In this document: piece by piece, positions 5,278-14,958 of the stretch
Layout: each line of letters begins with the position of its first letter
Position numbering within the stretch: the stretch's first letter is position 1
Assembly (NCBI GenBank): GCA_027315405.1
Contig: DAHUYB010000041.1
Span: 1-38,748, forward strand
Direction of reading: 5' to 3'
DNA from: Gammaproteobacteria bacterium
GTDB lineage: Bacteria; Pseudomonadota; Gammaproteobacteria; Natronospirales; REEB76
DNA length: 38,748 bases
Notes under the pieces: model-generated
What the model was told of the DNA's origin: nothing
Database searches by the model: none
The model's input: the letters and a program-made list of their open reading frames with translations, nothing else
Translations under genes and position numbers: made by a program

Positions 5278-8033
5278 GGCTTTTGAGTTCCGTTGTGCAT
5301 CAGCAAGCCGTTTGCATAGTAGAGATGCCTGACAACTTCGTGCATGACGCACTCAACATCGTCAGTGCGAGCTTCCAATTTGCTAATGGCATAGAGGCGC
5401 CCTTGGCCTTTGAGCAGCATCCCGATCTTCAGGGCCTTTGCCTGGATGTATTCCCCGTCGGCCTGGACGAATGGATGTGATGGTGTGACAGTGAGGGAAG
5501 GACCCTCGTCCGTACTCACCGTGATCCACGCGGTCTGCAGTCTGCGGCTGATTGCCACAACCGGCTGCCAGCCGTCAGGAGTTGGCTGCTCATCGCCAAC
5601 TTGTAATTCTCTCGCTTGTATATCTCCACGCCGAGTCTGAATCGCTGTATGTGGATGCAAGCAAGCTAGCCCTCCGCCGCTTCCGCCTCCGGTGCCGCTG
5701 GCCGTCGTGTTGCATTGCATGCCTCCGTTACTCAATGGGACGTTGCCGGCGTAATTTTGGATCGCGGAAGCCAAGGAGTTTCGCGATGGGTAAGCGTAAC
5801 CGGTTGAACCTGCTCCACCTGCCGGGAAATTGATCGTAGTGCTGATTGTTGAGTAGTACTGATAGAAAAAATACGCGCTGTTGGATGCAAGCCCGGTCGT
5901 GTTGGTATTACTGCCGCTCCCGGCGTTCACACTGGTGGTATCGGCGTTGTACCATCCAAAGGAGACCCACGACACCTGAATGCTGGTTGTAGTTGAGGTG
6001 TAACTGAATGTGTTTTGTGGGATCGTTACCGGGCCAGAGCCCGTGTAAATCGCCCAGCCGTTCTGGTCATCTGTCGAACGATACCCCGTCATGACCGATC
6101 CGGGCTCCATCTGCGGGCTGTCCCAGTACACGGCATCGCCATTAACGATAGTCGCATTATTTGTGTTGGCCTCAGCATAGACATTCGACACGCCAGCGCC
6201 AGTTGTGAACGTACCCTGCACGCGGCTGCGTGTCCCAGCAGCCTGCACCAACGACAGGTAATTGGTAGAGCGATTGGCGTTCTCGATCACGAATAACAGA
6301 TTTCCGGTGGTGATATGCGTGGCGTCCATCAGAACCGACACTGTATACGTGGTGTTGGACTGCACTGGGATGGCGGTCGTTTGCGAGTAGTTGTAACCGG
6401 AAGCCGAGCCGTTGCCAACATAAGCCAGCGCGTTGTTAGCAAATCCACCACCAAATGACGGTCGCTCGATAGTCAGCCCATTATTGCTCCAGTAAACATT
6501 GTGATATTTAAAGTCACTGTCAGGGATCATGTTGCGCTGTGTGCCAGTGACGGCGCTCAGGTACTGATTCTGTGAGTTGGCATTCGTGGCTTTCGATGCA
6601 TCCCATGCGTTCAGGGTGTGTTCCGATGCCAGCCCGCGAACGTAAGTGGCACCGTCAGGAACGTTGTCCTGCGTTTTATTGGTATACGCCCGTGAGAAAT
6701 CAACACCGGCTGCGAGCACAATCCCGGTTGAGTCTATATTCCCGACTGTTGTGCCAACTCCCTCAGCACGGCCATCGACAATGGCGCTACTTTGTATGTG
6801 ACCACCGACCTTAACGACCGTACCAATATCTGCCGCATTGCGGACAGTAGTCCCGTCGTTTATCTGTTTAACAAACCCAGTAGTAAGTTCAGTCTCCTTG
6901 ACACGGGCGTAGGTAGCGCCGTCATTGATGCCATCCACGCCTGGTCCGCCGCCAGTCCCGATGTGATTGCCGCCGTAATAAAAGTCGCCGCTGTTGAGCA
7001 ATAGATTGAATTTGCCAGCAAGACCGCTATGTCCACTACCCGTTTGATTTGTCCCGGTGGCGTTGATGTCGAGGTTAAGACTGGCTTCAACGGTTCCGCC
7101 TAATGCCGATATACCAGCCTGCGCACTCGCGCCGTTCCAGGCTCCAAGAACCGGAGCAACCTCAACGTCAATGTCCGCCGAGGAGGAATTAACGTAGACA
7201 TCCAACGCCGTATGATTTGAGCCGTCAGCACGCAAGCGTGCCGCTGTGATCGGCGCATTGGCCGCTGCATGCACCAGTGTGAGGACGGCCTGGGTGCCAG
7301 TGCTATCATTAGAAGCTATGAGCTCAAGTTGTCCTTGAGTGACACCGACACCACCGTACACATTCACCGTGCAGTTGAAGCCGCATCGGTAATCAGCGTA
7401 GGTAGCATTGTCGGAGGTGGCCACGCAATACCATCCGGCGGCATTCGCCACCCATGAGACGCTGGTGCCGTTCTGTGATGTGAGCAGCGTTTGAGTGACT
7501 GTACCGCCTCCAGGCGCAAGACCCGCTTGAGCGGCTACCCCATTGAGAGCGGCTGTTACATTCGCGACGACTGCTGCACAGCTCATCCCTGAGCCGGTGG
7601 TATATACGTCCAGCGCTGTTTGCGTACCCACTGTCCGTAGCCTCAACTGTGTGAAGGCGATGGCTGGCGTAGCATGTACGATCGTGATTGAACCGTTATT
7701 ACCCGTGGAATCGTTGGTGACATGCGCAACGATGCTGCCTTCCGTGCCGCTTCCAGTAATTGCAACAATGCAATCGAATGCGCACCGCGGATCGTTGTTG
7801 CGTGTGTTATCGGAAAGGGCGATCTGATACCAGCCAGCAGCGGGGGGAGTAAAGGTCACGAGCCCCGCCATCCCTTCCGGGAAAATCTGCGCCAGTGTGG
7901 CAGGCCGCGCAGTTCCACTGAGGCCCGTGGAAATTGCCGCGAGTTCCGCCGCAACAGCCCTCGTCACTAGATCGCTGGGCGTCAGCACCTTGCGGACGCG
8001 CAATCCTGTTGGCAGGCGTACTTTACTGGTCAC
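5274..8033 (-). CDS. Tail fibre / receptor-binding protein with C-terminal Hint (intein-like) domain
   Basis: A 919-residue fibre-like protein. Residues about 55-185 and 190-310 are two related Thr/Gly-rich beta repeats (GWYQIALSDN and GWYCVATSDN mark the same position in each). Collagen- or spike-like GGNHIGTGGGPGVDG repeats follow. A carbohydrate-binding-like sandwich lies at about 510-670 (NMIPDSDFKYHNVYWSN through VYWDSPQMEPG), with a Gly-rich linker near 775-790. From residue 791 to the end lies a Hint domain: Cys791, GDIQARELQVGD, TPSH at 850-853, and a C-terminal HN at 913-914 followed by only GTQKP. Hint domains catalyse an N-S acyl shift and self-cleavage or splicing. Here that would cut the fibre at Cys791 or release its tail. 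It follows the 2027-aa gene with an 11-base overlap. The fibre role is inferred from position and composition, and the Hint assignment is strong. Confidence 0.85.
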   Translation of the reverse strand: MTSKVRLPTGLRVRKVLTPSDLVTRAVAAELAAISTGLSGTARPATLAQIFPEGMAGLVTFTPPAAGWYQIALSDNTRNNDPRCAFDCIVAITGSGTEGSIVAHVTNDSTGNNGSITIVHATPAIAFTQLRLRTVGTQTALDVYTTGSGMSCAAVVANVTAALNGVAAQAGLAPGGGTVTQTLLTSQNGTSVSWVANAAGWYCVATSDNATYADYRCGFNCTVNVYGGVGVTQGQLELIASNDSTGTQAVLTLVHAAANAPITAARLRADGSNHTALDVYVNSSSADIDVEVAPVLGAWNGASAQAGISALGGTVEASLNLDINATGTNQTGSGHSGLAGKFNLLLNSGDFYYGGNHIGTGGGPGVDGINDGATYARVKETELTTGFVKQINDGTTVRNAADIGTVVKVGGHIQSSAIVDGRAEGVGTTVGNIDSTGIVLAAGVDFSRAYTNKTQDNVPDGATYVRGLASEHTLNAWDASKATNANSQNQYLSAVTGTQRNMIPDSDFKYHNVYWSNNGLTIERPSFGGGFANNALAYVGNGSASGYNYSQTTAIPVQSNTTYTVSVLMDATHITTGNLLFVIENANRSTNYLSLVQAAGTRSRVQGTFTTGAGVSNVYAEANTNNATIVNGDAVYWDSPQMEPGSVMTGYRSTDDQNGWAIYTGSGPVTIPQNTFSYTSTTTSIQVSWVSFGWYNADTTSVNAGSGSNTNTTGLASNSAYFFYQYYSTISTTINFPAGGAGSTGYAYPSRNSLASAIQNYAGNVPLSNGGMQCNTTASGTGGGSGGGLACLHPHTAIQTRRGDIQARELQVGDEQPTPDGWQPVVAISRRLQTAWITVSTDEGPSLTVTPSHPFVQADGEYIQAKALKIGMLLKGQGRLYAISKLEARTDDVECVMHEVVRHLYYANGLLMHNGTQKP

Positions 8034-11000
8034 CAGCCGTCTCCTGTGACTGTTGATCGCCTTTTAAATACCTGAGCATCTGCGCGCGTTGCGCCGGCGT
8101 CGCCTTTATCATGAACTCAGTCAGCTTGCGTTCCGTAACCATCCGATCAGGCGCAATAGCAAAGCGTAGACGCGCACGAATCTGCTGCGCCGTCATGCCG
8201 AGCTTCTGGTTCATGATCTCAACCGCTTCCTTAACGTGACCGCTCCGAGCCAGTTGATAGACTTGCGGCATCATCTGCTGTTCCTTGAACTTCTGTTCAT
8301 CGTTCTGGGCGTAAAGCATTCCCGCTGCAGGACCTCCAGGCGCGCCGTGTGACACAAAGAGCCCCATCGGTGTCAGTGCCGTCTGTGCGAGATTCTCAGT
8401 GCTACGATCTTTACCGGTTACCAAGTTGTACGCGCCGCCAATCTGCTGTGAGGGCACTTGCTGTTCAATAATATACTTGGCCACCGCCAGAACATTATCG
8501 GCCGCACCACCAAGGCCATCCGCGTTGGGGTCGTAGATCTGTCGGCCGTAGCCCTTGTCGTTCTGCAGAGTGGCGATGAACGGCGACAGGATCGTTGATT
8601 CCTTGCGCTTTGCGAAAGAGATCGGAGATGTCAGCATCGTTTGAAGATCGAAGCCGACCTTGCCGAAAAGATTTTTCAGGTAGAGGCCGGTCCCCTGGGC
8701 GTTGCGTCCCAAGTAGATGTAGTCCTGCTTGCCGGGTTCATTGTCATACGTCGAGCTCAGCCGATTGAGTTCCAGATATGACAACGGATTGTGTTCGCCG
8801 GCTTGCGCATAAGCATGAAGCCGTCTGATGTACCCTTGCGCAATCTGATTGCCGGTTTGTTGATGCCTAAGGTAGGAAATCGTGGATTGTGCCGCGCTGT
8901 TGATGACATTCAGCATCAGGATGTCTTTGACCAACGCAGCAGCTGCCTTCTTACGGTAAAAGTTTGCGCCGATCTTCTGATCTGCCTCATCCAGCTGCCC
9001 ACAGATGGCTTTCGGCAATCCCCCCCCCACGGCATCCTTGTAGAGCGCCGCGTTTGACATGGTGAAACTGCGCGAGAATAGGCTCAGGTTGAGAGCGGTG
9101 CGGGTTCCTTGTCCCATGTCTTCGTAAGGGATCGAACCGACGAAGCGGTTAGCCACCTGCATGGCGACCTTAAGCGCGCCTTCATCACTCATCCCGTGCG
9201 CCACCAGGTCACGATGGACCATTGCGGCTAATCCATATTGCGTGTTGGCGACCTTCTCCCACATCCATTTGGAGTGCCACAGTTCGCCCAGGGCGTCCAC
9301 GGCACTCTTTACGGCGTGCGACCACTCATCGCCTTTGCCTACGGTCTTGCCGGCGAGCTTTGCGGGAGCGCTGAGCATCTTGGCGGTCCAGCTTTTCCCG
9401 ACTTCCTCATCAATCGGCTTTTCTTTCACCATGTCCTCGATGGTCCCGGCCCAGCCACCGCGCTGGGATACATCCGCAAGGCCGCCACGGTTGTACCGCT
9501 GCTTGGTCTTTTCGAGATCGCTGCCAACATCGGCTTCGCGTATTGAACGCCCCAGCGCCTGCAAGCGGCCGGTGAACATAGCAGCTGGATAAGCAGTAAC
9601 AACCTTCGAGAAGATCACGCTGCGATGTACCGGTGGAAATGCGCCCACGATTGCGCTCATCGCCTTGGATTTGAGCGACATCAGGCCTCGCGTGACGATA
9701 TTCGGATGATTCCCGTGCAGGATGGCGCGTAACGGCCCCTCGAAGTTCTTGTGGATGTGGAGTTGACGGCCGTTCTCTCGGAATGCTGGATTGTCGATCG
9801 TGACGTACTGGCCTTTGTTAGCCGGCAGATCACGGTCCGCATCCGAGATCACGGTTGGAACACCATGCTCATCGCCATACGCGCGTAGGCCGTTCATCAG
9901 ATGCCGCGCCGCAACGATGCGTTCCAGATGGTACTTCGCATAGGGAAGCACCAGAGCATCACGAATCAGGTGTACTTGTTCGCCATAGAGCGCCTTGGCG
10001 GCCTCTTCGGTTTCTCCTGCGGTTACATGCTTACGGCTGATAGCGTGTGGCGTGGTCAGTCGCAGATCATGACCAAGAGGGTTCATCACGGAGCTACCCC
10101 CATGTTCTTTGGCTATCTCGGCCAGAAAGCGTGGGTCGTAAATCTGGAATCGATGTTTTAGAATGCCAAGTTTGACGGCCTGCTCAGCGAGCGGAGCGTT
10201 CTCGCGCTGCAACATTTCGGCTGCGTTACGCTCTTCTGGTGTGAGAGATGCAAAGCCATCCGTTGGAGACGGATCACCGCGCACGCGCGCCACGTTCTCG
10301 GCACTCGTGGCTTCCCATATTTTCGTACGTTGCTCGGGTGTGAAGTTTTTACGCAGCCACGTTACGCGGTCATTCAGCTTGACCAGCGCACCACGTGTCT
10401 CGTTGGCATAGTCTTTTGCGATCGCAGCCGTTTCCGTATCGCCGGCGCTGATCGGTGTGACGACACCGTGGATTCCGTTGAGAACCGTTTTGACTGGATC
10501 AGGTGTATGGGACGACAGGATACGGCGAAAACGCTCGCCGATGTCAGGAATGTGTTCTTCTACGGGTTGGGTTTCAGGGCCTTGATCTTCTGGAGCTTTT
10601 GAATAAAAAAGCTTGTCTAGCGAATCATTGGAGCGGAGCTCGCGCAGTGCAGCCAGTAATTGGGATCCTTCGCGGCCCTTTGCGCGTCCCAAGGCACGGA
10701 TGAAAACTGCTCTTCTAAGACTTTGGCGGCCCGCTGTAGGTTGGCCGCCGAAAGCGCGTCTTTGGGAGCGCACGGCAACGGCTTCTTGGCGACCGCTCGC
10801 AGCGATGCGATCAAAGTCTTCTGGTCTAAGGTCGTATCCATGTTCGTCCTCGAAGCGCTGAGTATCGTGATTATACCCCACTTTCCCGAGCTCGGGAAAC
10901 TCGGAATGGGTGTTGGCCGAGGCCGTCAGCGCCAGCTGACGTGTGTTGTAGTCATGGTCGCCTTCCCGCCACTTGAGGGGATGCACGCCATAGCCGGGGA

Positions 11001-14000
11001 TACCGTCCAACTGGATCTGGTGTGGCACCAGGTGCTCCGTGGTGTCGTGCTTCAAGGCCGACGATAGCATCATCTCGGTGCGCCGGACTGCACCAAAATG
11101 GCTCATCCCCTGGGGGTCGCCGATGTATTTAAGCCCAGCATTGTGAGCCCACGTCGCGATGGTCTGATAGATTCTGGAGCCGCGAGCGCCTGGGTCCATA
11201 TCTGATAGGTCGGTCCATATTTCATTACCGCGTTGATATACGTCTACACTGGTGCCTGCCGGCGTTTTAATCAGCCAACCACGATCGGGATGGTGCGGAT
11301 TATCCTGCACCAACGAAGGGTCTTCATGAACCATGAGTTTTGGAAAAATGGCTTTCGCAACACCCGCAAGGTCCGTGATACCCTCGGCTTTTGGAGATTG
11401 GAAAGCCTCATCGTGCTTGGCCAGCAATCGTAGTCCGTGCAGAAGGACGTCGCCGTGATATTCCGGAGCTTCCGAATGTGCTGTCCCGATCGCCGGTTCA
11501 TCCTCCCCACCCAGTTTTGAGAGCGATTGGCGCGCCATCGCCACCAGATCGCGCGGGGTTAGATCAATCTTGACGCCCAACTTTGTGGCCGCTTGGTAGA
11601 ACGGTGATTTGTAAAAGGCAGCTCGCAAGCCGTTATAAACGCGCCTGGCCATGTCCAGGACCGGCCCCGAGAATTGGGTCGCGCGTGCTTTGGCGTCTGC
11701 GTTCGCGACGTCTTCCACTAGATAGGCGAGTCGCTCCTCTTTGACCAGATCTGGCGGTGTATCTTTCGGGACACGGAGCTGAGCGCGCGCCGCCGCTTCA
11801 TCACCGCTATCTAAGAGCTTCTGGAATGTGCGGTCGAGATCATCGAATTGATTCCCTAAAATCTGCTTCAATGAACCAGATCCTTTGGCACTCCCGTGTA
11901 CGGCTTCATGCAACAGGACTCCGAGCTCGTGGCCGTTCTCGATGCTGTCCGCGGCCAGGTGCATCGTCTTTCCGTCCCAGTAACCCTGCACACCAGCGCG
12001 CTCTGAAACAGGGGCACCCTTAATCGGAATGTCGTGGGCGCGATCGTGGATTTTTAGAAGACCAGACTGCTCCAGCCGATCAATTGTTGACCGACCGACC
12101 TCCTTCTGCAGCCGTAGGCGCGCGTCCTTCGCGGTGTTTGTAATAGGCGCTTTTTGTGGCGCCTGAGACAGTGTTTGCGCGGGGTTGACAATATCGGAAG
12201 ACCCACTGACAGTATCGTCCGGGCGAATGCCGCCCGATTTAGCGATAGCAGCGAGCCGATGATCTTTGGATGGGTCGACGCGCGGCGGCTGATAGCGCCG
12301 CGGCGTATTTTCTGGGGTGGTTAACTCTTCGGGCCGAGCGCCGGGAGCGGTCTCTTGAGGTGCTTCATCTCCGCCGGCGTGATCTTCATCTGGCTCAATC
12401 GCCGGTCGAGTTCCCGGCTCAATTCCTCCGGCTTGTTCGCCAGGTGCGAGAGCCCCAGCCGCTGGAGCCGTGCTGCGGTTGACATTAAACTGTTCCTTCT
12501 TCGTAGCTTCAATGTAAGAATCCACCTGTTTGGGGATATTGTCAACTGGGATACCGGGCTCGATTTCCTTGAGGCCGGTATATAGGCCGGTGCCGGCCAT
12601 CCCCGGATGCTTTGGGTGTGGGATAGTGGTCAGGTCATTCTTGCTTGCGTAGGCGCGCACGTCCTGCTCAGTGCGCTCTAAAGCCGCTTGCACGTCCCCA
12701 GGCTTTGCCCCCACCACCACGGCCGACATCTCATCCCCGCCATGCTTAAACGGCACGACGTGCCCCCCGGTGGCTTCCAGATTCTTTTGGAATATACGCG
12801 CGAACGGTGTATATACACGCTCATTTGCGCCCGAATGTCCCAGGGCGGCGTTCACTCCTCCGAGGTTCTGAATATCGGCCTCAACGTACACGCCTGGTTG
12901 ACCGGTGCGTTCGACAAACTGCTGGGCGCGTGTGAGGGTCGGCATGCGGTCTGCGGGTCCGAAAAAGCCCGTCACCGGATCGCGCACGTCTTTTGGCGTA
13001 AGCGCCGCAGCCTGCTGGTCGTTGAGCCCAAGCTCCTTAGACTGCGCCTGAAATTGCGCCACCCGCTCTTCATGCGGATTGGTGAACTGTTCTGCTGGCG
13101 CCTCATGTGAAACCTGAGCGGCTTCTGTTCCCATGGCTTCATGGAGCGCACGCACGCGATCAATGGCCTCGAGGTCAGTCGGATGTGCTGCCAGGTCCGT
13201 TTCAGCTTTATCAAGTGCTGCACGCAGAATGGGCGCTCCGGCGCCTTGAGTAGGCGCCAGGACTGCTTTTGGTACTACAGCAGCTGCTGTAGCTTGCGCC
13301 TCTGGTTGGGGGACTGGCGCATTTAGATTGGCCTCTGCGGCTACTTCAGGAGCTTCAACCATGGCGCGGGGCGTTACCAGGTCAGCGACGTTTTTCGCTC
13401 CAACAAACCCCGCCGCTGTGTTACCCATGGCACCGAGCGCGTTGGTGACGGCCTGCGCAATTTCAGGCGAACTCTGGACGATGGGTTTCGTAGCGAGCTC
13501 GCCGATGTCCTGCCAGCCGCGGCCGGGCGCTCCAAAGACGGTGCTCCCTGCATTCTCAAGGGCACTCTCCGCGGCGGTTGCATTGGGTCCGCTTCTGGGG
13601 GTCGCCATCGCCATCGGAATCGCCACCGGATTACCAGCGGTCGAGAAAACCGCCGCAAGTTGCCCCGGTGTCAGTTTTCCGAAATTTGCGACGGCGGATT
13701 CAACATCTTGGGGTTGCACCCGTGCCAACGTACTGTGGGGGGCAAACTTACGCGCAAGCGCATTCACCGCGATGTCACCCAAGCCAGCGCCGGCTCCTAC
13801 GATACCCGTCGGAATCGAACGCAGCGCATTGTAAGCCGCGGTGCCAATGCCCAGCAGGGTATCGCCGAGCCCACTAGCCGGCTCATTCGCGAGCGCCTGC
13901 TTAATGGTTTCTTCAGCTTGCGCTTTACGAGCGAGTTCGGCGCCTGTTGGCGCTGGAGATGCCGGTGTGGTCAGCGCCTGCGCATAGGCATTCCGATTGG

Positions 14001-14106
14001 AAGGAGGCACGAGATCAGCGAACGCATCGCTGGACGAAGAAGTACTTTGCGGCGCTCCTCTCGGTGGCACCAGGTCGCTAAATATTTGATCGGTTGGCGT
14101 GCTCAT
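8023..14106 (-). CDS. Giant internal virion (ejection) protein with GGDEF-like and metallopeptidase-like domains
   Basis: A 2027-residue protein in the place where short-tailed phages encode their largest ejected core protein (T7 gp16 position). Residues 1-45 contain two copies of FxDLVPP. Residues about 370-545 form a GGDEF-like domain: D411, N414, N419, GH 423-424, and HGGDEM at 455-460. Residues about 700-800 carry a zincin motif, LLHEAVHG (H733, E734, H737), with a candidate third ligand in EERLAYLVE near 790-798. Around 980-1030 is a conserved-looking block (GLKYIGDPQGMSHFG, then LSSALKHDTTEHLVPH) of the kind seen in large polyvalent phage proteins. From about 1180 to the end it is mainly helical, with a short conserved-looking stretch HGAPGGPAAGMLYAQ before the C-terminal helices. 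Ejection into the host is inference. No lysozyme or SLT domain is seen here. Confidence 0.85.
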   Translation of the reverse strand: MSTPTDQIFSDLVPPRGAPQSTSSSSDAFADLVPPSNRNAYAQALTTPASPAPTGAELARKAQAEETIKQALANEPASGLGDTLLGIGTAAYNALRSIPTGIVGAGAGLGDIAVNALARKFAPHSTLARVQPQDVESAVANFGKLTPGQLAAVFSTAGNPVAIPMAMATPRSGPNATAAESALENAGSTVFGAPGRGWQDIGELATKPIVQSSPEIAQAVTNALGAMGNTAAGFVGAKNVADLVTPRAMVEAPEVAAEANLNAPVPQPEAQATAAAVVPKAVLAPTQGAGAPILRAALDKAETDLAAHPTDLEAIDRVRALHEAMGTEAAQVSHEAPAEQFTNPHEERVAQFQAQSKELGLNDQQAAALTPKDVRDPVTGFFGPADRMPTLTRAQQFVERTGQPGVYVEADIQNLGGVNAALGHSGANERVYTPFARIFQKNLEATGGHVVPFKHGGDEMSAVVVGAKPGDVQAALERTEQDVRAYASKNDLTTIPHPKHPGMAGTGLYTGLKEIEPGIPVDNIPKQVDSYIEATKKEQFNVNRSTAPAAGALAPGEQAGGIEPGTRPAIEPDEDHAGGDEAPQETAPGARPEELTTPENTPRRYQPPRVDPSKDHRLAAIAKSGGIRPDDTVSGSSDIVNPAQTLSQAPQKAPITNTAKDARLRLQKEVGRSTIDRLEQSGLLKIHDRAHDIPIKGAPVSERAGVQGYWDGKTMHLAADSIENGHELGVLLHEAVHGSAKGSGSLKQILGNQFDDLDRTFQKLLDSGDEAAARAQLRVPKDTPPDLVKEERLAYLVEDVANADAKARATQFSGPVLDMARRVYNGLRAAFYKSPFYQAATKLGVKIDLTPRDLVAMARQSLSKLGGEDEPAIGTAHSEAPEYHGDVLLHGLRLLAKHDEAFQSPKAEGITDLAGVAKAIFPKLMVHEDPSLVQDNPHHPDRGWLIKTPAGTSVDVYQRGNEIWTDLSDMDPGARGSRIYQTIATWAHNAGLKYIGDPQGMSHFGAVRRTEMMLSSALKHDTTEHLVPHQIQLDGIPGYGVHPLKWREGDHDYNTRQLALTASANTHSEFPELGKVGYNHDTQRFEDEHGYDLRPEDFDRIAASGRQEAVAVRSQRRAFGGQPTAGRQSLRRAVFIRALGRAKGREGSQLLAALRELRSNDSLDKLFYSKAPEDQGPETQPVEEHIPDIGERFRRILSSHTPDPVKTVLNGIHGVVTPISAGDTETAAIAKDYANETRGALVKLNDRVTWLRKNFTPEQRTKIWEATSAENVARVRGDPSPTDGFASLTPEERNAAEMLQRENAPLAEQAVKLGILKHRFQIYDPRFLAEIAKEHGGSSVMNPLGHDLRLTTPHAISRKHVTAGETEEAAKALYGEQVHLIRDALVLPYAKYHLERIVAARHLMNGLRAYGDEHGVPTVISDADRDLPANKGQYVTIDNPAFRENGRQLHIHKNFEGPLRAILHGNHPNIVTRGLMSLKSKAMSAIVGAFPPVHRSVIFSKVVTAYPAAMFTGRLQALGRSIREADVGSDLEKTKQRYNRGGLADVSQRGGWAGTIEDMVKEKPIDEEVGKSWTAKMLSAPAKLAGKTVGKGDEWSHAVKSAVDALGELWHSKWMWEKVANTQYGLAAMVHRDLVAHGMSDEGALKVAMQVANRFVGSIPYEDMGQGTRTALNLSLFSRSFTMSNAALYKDAVGGGLPKAICGQLDEADQKIGANFYRKKAAAALVKDILMLNVINSAAQSTISYLRHQQTGNQIAQGYIRRLHAYAQAGEHNPLSYLELNRLSSTYDNEPGKQDYIYLGRNAQGTGLYLKNLFGKVGFDLQTMLTSPISFAKRKESTILSPFIATLQNDKGYGRQIYDPNADGLGGAADNVLAVAKYIIEQQVPSQQIGGAYNLVTGKDRSTENLAQTALTPMGLFVSHGAPGGPAAGMLYAQNDEQKFKEQQMMPQVYQLARSGHVKEAVEIMNQKLGMTAQQIRARLRFAIAPDRMVTERKLTEFMIKATPAQRAQMLRYLKGDQQSQETAGDQ

Positions 14107-14949
14107 TCAACGCTGCAGCTTCGCTACCACGGCTGGATCGACCTGCAACTGCAGCAGACGGCGCTGTACCGCGGCTAGAGATGCCCCATGATGGAGAGCC
14201 GCCGTGGCATGCGCCATGATCTCGGTGGCATGGGTTTGAGCGTATTGGACCTGCTTAATCCAGTTCGGGTAAGCGTTGTTGAGATCGCGCTCACCTTTAT
14301 CATTCGCCCACATGGTGAAAGCGTTGAATTTATTGGCATCGAAGGCCGTATGTGGCAATCCCATATTGTCGGTGCGTGTGACGGAGAATGCCTTGAGATA
14401 CCCCTGATTCAATGGAATAACATTCTGCCCGTGCGCTTTGGTCTGGTTCGCGATGAACTTGTTGGCGAGATCCTGGCTACCGTACGGCGTGACCTGGAGC
14501 TTTTGGGCCGTCGGCGTCATATTCGGATTGAACGCTGTATTGCCAGCGATCTGGGTTTCATCGAGCGGCTTGGCACCGCCGGCGGCAAGCTGCACATTCT
14601 GCGCCTGTGTGTCGCCGCGGCTGCCGGCGTCCACCGCACCTTTGAGATAGCTCATCTGCGCAAGCCGGCGCATGAAGTCGCCGAGCTGATTGATATGCGA
14701 GCCGGTCGCGCGCGTCATGTCGGTCAGCGCTTGGCCATTCTGGCCACCTGTCATCTGGTTGATGTCGCCCGGCATGTTGGTGTAGGCAGTGTCGGCCGCC
14801 GTCTGGTCGTTGACCTTACCTTGCAGCAGACGGTCACCTAAGTCCTGCCGGACCTGCGTGTTGTACGCGTTCTGCTGAATCGCGCTGCTGTTCATGGCGG
14901 CTTTGAAGAAATTGCCGAGACCCTGACCGAGTGTGTAAAAGCTTGCCAT
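14107..14949 (-). CDS. Internal virion / ejection protein
   Basis: A 280-residue protein, Gln/Asn/Ala-rich and largely helical (FFKAAMNSSAIQQNAYNTQV at the start, ATAALHHGASLAAVQRRLLQ at the end). It follows two similar genes and directly precedes the giant ejection-protein gene, with TGA and ATG side by side. In short-tailed phages this block encodes the small core proteins (T7 gp14/gp15 positions) that leave the head with the DNA and build a channel across the envelope. There is no sequence motif that proves this. The assignment rests on order, composition and size. Confidence 0.65.
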   Translation of the reverse strand: MASFYTLGQGLGNFFKAAMNSSAIQQNAYNTQVRQDLGDRLLQGKVNDQTAADTAYTNMPGDINQMTGGQNGQALTDMTRATGSHINQLGDFMRRLAQMSYLKGAVDAGSRGDTQAQNVQLAAGGAKPLDETQIAGNTAFNPNMTPTAQKLQVTPYGSQDLANKFIANQTKAHGQNVIPLNQGYLKAFSVTRTDNMGLPHTAFDANKFNAFTMWANDKGERDLNNAYPNWIKQVQYAQTHATEIMAHATAALHHGASLAAVQRRLLQLQVDPAVVAKLQR

Positions 14950-14958
14950 CGCGTTCTC

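Noticed and set aside
5274-8033. Diversity-generating (BPP-1-like) variable region in the fibre
   Set aside because: No reverse transcriptase gene and no template repeat of the fibre's C-terminus was seen; the C-terminus is a Hint domain instead.
13328-13834. 168-codon plus-strand frame and neighbours opposite the giant gene
   Set aside because: Ala/Pro/Ser-rich antisense shadows of a high-GC, Ala-rich coding region.
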